In this document: one piece after another, positions 60,416 through 64,000 of the stretch | Layout: every line of letters begins with the position of its first letter | Position numbering within the stretch: the stretch's first letter is position 1 | Source: Bradyrhizobiaceae bacterium | Lineage (GTDB): Bacteria > Pseudomonadota > Alphaproteobacteria > Rhizobiales > Xanthobacteraceae | Reading direction: 5' to 3' | Length of the DNA stretch: 64,000 nucleotides | NCBI GenBank assembly: GCA_003963145.1 | Contig: RXJJ01000001.1 | Coordinates: 53,923 to 117,922, forward strand | Notes under the pieces: model-generated | Told to the model about the DNA's origin: nothing | Database searches by the model: none | The model's input: the letters and a program-made list of their open reading frames with translations, nothing else | Made by a program: the position numbers and the translations under genes

Positions 60416-61220
60416 CGCGCCAGGCGAGAGCCGCACGCAGACCTTTCTGCCGCGCAATGTTCAGAAACTGGATCTTGTCAGAGCTTCCCTCGCCCTCGAT
60501 GCGCAGATCGATCTCCAGCGCACTCTCCAGCGCCTGGACCAGCCCCATGATTTCATAGGTCCGGTTGATGGCGCGCTTGGTTTCCTGCATCAGCATCGGA
60601 TCGACCACCGCGATGTCTCGCGCCCACGCGAACGCCTTCTCAAACGCCGTGCCGGACGGAACGACACGATTGACGAGACCGAGCCGTGCAGCCTCCTCGC
60701 TCGTGATATGATCCAGACCCCTCAGGATGATTTCCTTTGCGATCTTCGGTCCCACCATCCACGGCAGAAGCATCACCACGATTCCGGCGCCGAATTTCAG
60801 TTCTGGCTCGCCGAACAGCGCATCCTCCTCCGCGATGGCCAGATCGCAGGCCATCGCAAGCTCGAACGCGCCGGCCAGACAATAGCCCTGTATCGCGGCG
60901 ATGGTCGGCTTCGTGCAAAACCAGAAGCGCATCACGGCTTCATAGTCCTGATCGAGGATGCGCTTCCATTCCTTAACGCCGCTGAACGGCTTCTCTATCT
61001 GCTCTTTCAGATTGAACCCGGAAGAAAAATTCTTGCCCGCGCCCCGCACCACCAGCGCCTTGATCCCGGCATCGGTTTCCACGTCGTCCATCGCCAGATT
61101 GATCTCGGAAAGCATGGCGCGGTCCATCGCATTCACGCGTTCGGGCCGGTTCAGCGTCAAGACGGCAACTCCGTCACGCCGCTCGAATTGGATCGTTTCA
61201 AAGCTCACCTGGCGCCTCAC
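60378..61220 (-). CDS. Enoyl-CoA hydratase/isomerase (crotonase) family protein
   Basis: The 280-residue crotonase-fold protein has oxyanion-hole segments LVVRGAGKNFSSGFNLKEQ and IQGYCLAGAFELAMACDLAIAEEDALFGEPELKFGAG, where the Glu/Pro pair lies. It may hydrate or isomerise the CoA ester made by the adjacent synthetase. The start is GTG at 61220, overlapping the stop of the upstream gene (GTGA). Confidence 0.9.
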   Translation of the reverse strand: MRRQVSFETIQFERRDGVAVLTLNRPERVNAMDRAMLSEINLAMDDVETDAGIKALVVRGAGKNFSSGFNLKEQIEKPFSGVKEWKRILDQDYEAVMRFWFCTKPTIAAIQGYCLAGAFELAMACDLAIAEEDALFGEPELKFGAGIVVMLLPWMVGPKIAKEIILRGLDHITSEEAARLGLVNRVVPSGTAFEKAFAWARDIAVVDPMLMQETKRAINRTYEIMGLVQALESALEIDLRIEGEGSSDKIQFLNIARQKGLRAALAWRDARFTSGESGRG

Positions 61221-62128
61221 TTATTTTCCGATGTGATATCGCGTTGCTGCGCTTGACTATGCGCGGGCCGCTTTGAGGCAAAAGCCACGATCGCCGCAAT
61301 GTCGTCATCCCCGAGGCCCGACCGGACCGCAGCCCCATATTGCCCGAAGACCGACTCGCCCATCGCCCCCTGCACGTCGAGCAGACGAGCATGATCCCGA
61401 ATAACTTCGAGATCTTTTTGCGCCGCGGATATTGAAAACGCCACGTCCTTTTCATCGCCAAGGATCGCAGGAAGTTTCCCGCGCAGCGCGCCCAACGCGG
61501 CAGGCGTATCCGCTAAAACTTCCAAAAACTCCTTGATCGGCAAACCGGACGAAGACGCGATTGCGGCCGCCTCGCCCAGCGCGAGCCAGTAGGAATAAGT
61601 CAAAAGCTGCACGCCAAGCTTTGCCGCCATGCCACGGCCTATCGGACCCATATGCACGACACGGCGCGCGAACAGGTTGAGGATCGGTGTGACAGCACAA
61701 ATTTCGTCCGGCGCACCGCCGGCCAGCACAAGCAGAGAGCCCGCACGCGCCGCTGCGGTGCTTCCGGAAACCGGCGCCTCCACAAACGCCGCCCTACGCG
61801 CCAGGGCGGCGCATGATATTGCCTCGATGGTTCGCGGCTTTATCGTACTCATTTCGATAAAGGTACGACCCTCGCAACTCTCGGAGAATAATCCGGACGG
61901 ACCGAGATAGACTGCTTCGACTGCCGCATCGTCGAACAGAAACGACAGCACAACATCGCAATTCTTGACAACTTCAGACGGAGAGGAAGCCGGAATTGCT
62001 CCGGCTGCCTCGATTAGTTTTGTTTTATCCGTCCTGTTCCAGACCATGACCGGAGCGCCGCTCTGAACGAGGCGGGGCAGAATTGCCTGCCCCATCCGAC
62101 CAAATCCGACGAGTCCGATCCGAGCCAT
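61217..62128 (-). CDS. NAD(P)-binding 3-hydroxyisobutyrate dehydrogenase-like oxidoreductase
   Basis: The 303-residue beta-hydroxyacid dehydrogenase family protein has Rossmann motif GFGRMG (8-13), substrate loop EAPVSGS (117-123) and catalytic Lys170 in GMAAKLGVQ. The Asn normally four residues after this Lys appears to be Gln174. It probably interconverts a hydroxy acid and its keto or semialdehyde form, or is an imine-reductase-like variant. Coupled to the enoyl-CoA hydratase. Confidence 0.87.
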   Translation of the reverse strand: MARIGLVGFGRMGQAILPRLVQSGAPVMVWNRTDKTKLIEAAGAIPASSPSEVVKNCDVVLSFLFDDAAVEAVYLGPSGLFSESCEGRTFIEMSTIKPRTIEAISCAALARRAAFVEAPVSGSTAAARAGSLLVLAGGAPDEICAVTPILNLFARRVVHMGPIGRGMAAKLGVQLLTYSYWLALGEAAAIASSSGLPIKEFLEVLADTPAALGALRGKLPAILGDEKDVAFSISAAQKDLEVIRDHARLLDVQGAMGESVFGQYGAAVRSGLGDDDIAAIVAFASKRPAHSQAQQRDITSENK

Positions 62129-62152
62129 AGGTTGCCGTCAGAGATAAGAATG

Positions 62153-62923
62153 TCAGACGTATTTTTTCATGAATCGCTCGACCAGCGTTGCCAGATAGAC
62201 CGGCGTTTCCTGCATCGGGCAGTGCCCGCAATTCTTGATGACGGTGAGCTCCGCCTTGGAGTGCCACGCCATGAATGTGTCGCGCATTACCGGCTCGAGG
62301 AATGCCTCCTGGTCCCACTCGCCGGCGATAACCAGAAGCGGCACCGATGGACGCGCATTGCGAACCTCCTCGGAAAAATCGTCCTCGGTCCACATCTTGA
62401 AATAGCCCGGAATGGCCGCGTTGTTGCGGCCGGTCCGCGCCAGCATCAATTTGTAATCGAGCCACTGGCGTGAAAGCTTGTGGGCGCTGATGCGGGCGGC
62501 AAGCTCGCGGACCGAGTCGTCGTTGGTCAGCGTGCTCAAAAAGAACTCGCGATCCTCCGGCGACATCTTCACCGCCCGCGCGGACACGGGACCCACCGCG
62601 ATTTCACTTTTGATCCGCTGGGGCCGGTCAAGCACCATCCGTTCGACAACCATGCCGGTCATCGAAAACCCGATAATGTGAAACCGGTCCCATTTGAGGT
62701 GGTCAGCGACGTCGAAGGCGTCGTTAGCCGCTTCCTTGGCGTTATACTCGCCTTTCATGTCACGGGAGCCGCCATATCCGCGAATATTGGTGAAAGCGTA
62801 GGTGAACTTCTCTTTATCCAGATAAGGATGCATCGGAATCCAGCTTGAGCAGTCGGCAAGCCAGTCATTGAAAACAATGACACCTTCTTTTCCAGACCCT
62901 ACGAGTTCATGCGACAAAACCAT
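62153..62923 (-). CDS. Alpha/beta-fold hydrolase
   Basis: The 256-residue product carries a complete catalytic triad by position: nucleophile Ser87 in GFSMTG, Asp204 in AGEWDQEAF and His234 in NCGHCP. The strand before the nucleophile and the VFNDWLADCSSW region resemble esterases and C-C bond hydrolases. No export signal. It lies 24 bp upstream of the dehydrogenase and 36 bp downstream of the binding protein and may open or de-esterify the imported substrate. Confidence 0.88.
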   Translation of the reverse strand: MVLSHELVGSGKEGVIVFNDWLADCSSWIPMHPYLDKEKFTYAFTNIRGYGGSRDMKGEYNAKEAANDAFDVADHLKWDRFHIIGFSMTGMVVERMVLDRPQRIKSEIAVGPVSARAVKMSPEDREFFLSTLTNDDSVRELAARISAHKLSRQWLDYKLMLARTGRNNAAIPGYFKMWTEDDFSEEVRNARPSVPLLVIAGEWDQEAFLEPVMRDTFMAWHSKAELTVIKNCGHCPMQETPVYLATLVERFMKKYV

Positions 62924-62959
62924 TTTTTTCTTCCGTCCTTATTGCTTACTTCGGATTCA

Positions 62960-64000
62960 TCAAGGCGTGACGATCTTGATCGCCTTGAGGTCGGGCAGCT
63001 TGCCCTCGGCGATCTCCTTCTGAGCCTGCTTAAGCGGGCCGTCGTCGTAGAAAGAGGCGACATCCATCTTGCTGCTCAACAATTTGCGTTCATAAAGAAA
63101 GTCCATGACCTGCTGCGTGCCTTCGATATCGGCCTTGGTGATGGACAGATCGATCTTGTTGATATCGCTGATCGGCGTAGCCAGATTCCGGTCATAGTCC
63201 GTTGCGAGCTTCAGAACGTCCGGCGACAAGCGCGATGTTTCGGCAAACCACTTGTGAGCCTGATCGATGTTGTTCGACGTCCACCAGGTCGCCATGATCC
63301 ACGCCTTGATGAAGCGGTTCAGATCGTCGGCTGTATGCGACTTCAGCCACGGACCGGTGATGCCCATCTGTCCGATGTTTTCACCCTTCGGTGCTTCCCA
63401 CAGGATCTTTCCGATTTTCTGATCCAGCATGCGCTGCATCGTCGGATCCCATGTGGTCACGGCGTCCACGAGCTTGCCCTGCATTGCGCTGACCTGCTCG
63501 GCGATGTCCTGATTGACGATCTTCATGTCGCTGAAGGGCTCGTTGATGCCGGCCTTGACAATAGCCCGCATGGCGCGCGGAAACGTCGTCGTGCCGAACG
63601 GACCCGATAGCGATTTGCCTTTCAGGTCGGTCAGCTTCGTGCCATCGAAGTCCGAGCGGACGACAATGCCGAAACGCGCATCATGGGTACGAAAGAAGAT
63701 CTTCGATCCGGGAATACGCGCAGCGGCGCGCAATACCGGAGCATCAGCCGCGAAAATATCATCGATGTTTCCGGCAACGGCGGCTTCACCCAAAGGACCG
63801 CCGAATGTGAAGGTCTTGAAGTCGGCCTTGAGACCGTTGAGCTCGAGAATATTGGTGTGGCGCAATGTTTCGAACACCTCACCGCCGCCGGCCCAGAGCG
63901 ACTGGTACCCCAGCGTCATGCTGGCCGGCTCGGCCGAGTTTGCCGGCGTTCCGATAGCGGCCAGCAATATCGCCGCAACAACTCCGCCCGCCATGAACTT
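62960..64000 (-). CDS. ABC transporter substrate-binding protein (NitT/TauT-like), N-terminus at right edge
   Basis: 346 residues are visible. The frame stays open to base 64000, and the first in-window Met (63994) starts AGGVVAAILLAAIGTPANSA, a signal-peptide core with no positive charges before it, so the true start probably lies beyond the window. The mature part (MTLGYQSLWAGGGEVFETLRH, PGSKIFFRTHDARFGIVVRSD, DAVTTWDPTMQRM) resembles nitrate/sulfonate/taurine-type binding proteins. The matching permease and ATPase should lie to the right. It heads the catabolic operon to its left. Confidence 0.85.
   Translation of the reverse strand, partial: KFMAGGVVAAILLAAIGTPANSAEPASMTLGYQSLWAGGGEVFETLRHTNILELNGLKADFKTFTFGGPLGEAAVAGNIDDIFAADAPVLRAAARIPGSKIFFRTHDARFGIVVRSDFDGTKLTDLKGKSLSGPFGTTTFPRAMRAIVKAGINEPFSDMKIVNQDIAEQVSAMQGKLVDAVTTWDPTMQRMLDQKIGKILWEAPKGENIGQMGITGPWLKSHTADDLNRFIKAWIMATWWTSNNIDQAHKWFAETSRLSPDVLKLATDYDRNLATPISDINKIDLSITKADIEGTQQVMDFLYERKLLSSKMDVASFYDDGPLKQAQKEIAEGKLPDLKAIKIVTP

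Noticed and set aside
1-64000. Search by eye for CRISPR arrays, insertion sequences, phage genes, tRNA and rRNA
   Set aside because: No regularly spaced repeats, transposase or integrase motifs, tRNA-like T-loops with CCA-end structure, or rRNA signatures were found.

Overview
The window looks like about 64 kb of chromosome from an alphaproteobacterium of the Hyphomicrobiales, probably the Bradyrhizobium/Afipia/Rhodopseudomonas group. This is inferred from moderately high GC, an imuA-imuB-dnaE2 mutasome with a GTTC-N7-GTTC LexA box (the alphaproteobacterial SOS box), a wealth of ABC and TRAP importers each with a local GntR-type regulator, and the overall gene content. No rRNA, tRNA, insertion sequence, phage gene or CRISPR array was seen.

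Layout. (A) 1-8425: an organic-acid locus with a GMC oxidoreductase (cut by the left edge), a divergent aldehyde dehydrogenase, a two-subunit aconitase-X enzyme, a DctPQM TRAP importer and a divergent GntR/UTRA regulator with a clear inverted-repeat operator. (B) 8505-10250: a ClC-type anion channel with a non-canonical pore motif. (C) 10568-18918: a seven-gene operon livK-H-M-G-F, a small putative monooxygenase and a BisC/DMSO-reductase-type molybdoenzyme, divergent from a GntR/FCD regulator; two copies of the palindrome TCATATATGA sit at the two ends of the shared intergenic region. (D) 18932-28288: a sulfur-ester locus with a SulP transporter, a Cys-type arylsulfatase, a small membrane protein, a periplasmic OB-fold-like protein and an importer with two ATPases, two permeases and one Tat-exported binding protein. 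A divergent Crp/Fnr regulator is preceded by two palindromes 20 bp apart.

(E) 28387-29841: a DadA-like FAD amino-acid oxidoreductase behind a tandem glycine riboswitch with a visible terminator stem. (F) 29904-38045: the most unusual locus, a tightly packed operon coding for a binding protein, a metallophosphoesterase with a large extra C-terminal domain, an ATPase, a permease and a DUF3604/PHP-type putative metallohydrolase, divergent from a GntR/UTRA regulator with a perfect 16-bp palindrome. This looks like an uncharacterised uptake-plus-hydrolysis system for a phosphoester- or phosphonate-like nutrient. (G) 38046-40087: a class III aminotransferase divergent from an XRE-cupin regulator.

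(H) 40177-48632: an SOS/DNA-repair island. imuA-imuB-dnaE2 runs leftward and a radical SAM protein plus a DUF4130-UdgX fusion runs rightward from one shared LexA box. (I) 48687-58793: glucan/trehalose and envelope genes: a glycogen-debranching-like enzyme, a PRC-barrel protein, an MFS transporter, a GT4 glycosyltransferase, an ABC exporter and TreY without TreZ beside it. (J) 58961-64000: a leftward catabolic operon with a binding protein (cut by the right edge), an alpha/beta hydrolase, a 3-hydroxyisobutyrate-dehydrogenase-like reductase, an enoyl-CoA hydratase and an acyl-CoA synthetase.

The recurring theme is substrate import coupled with dedicated enzymes and a divergent regulator. All functional assignments come from reading motifs and neighbourhood; no database search was run.
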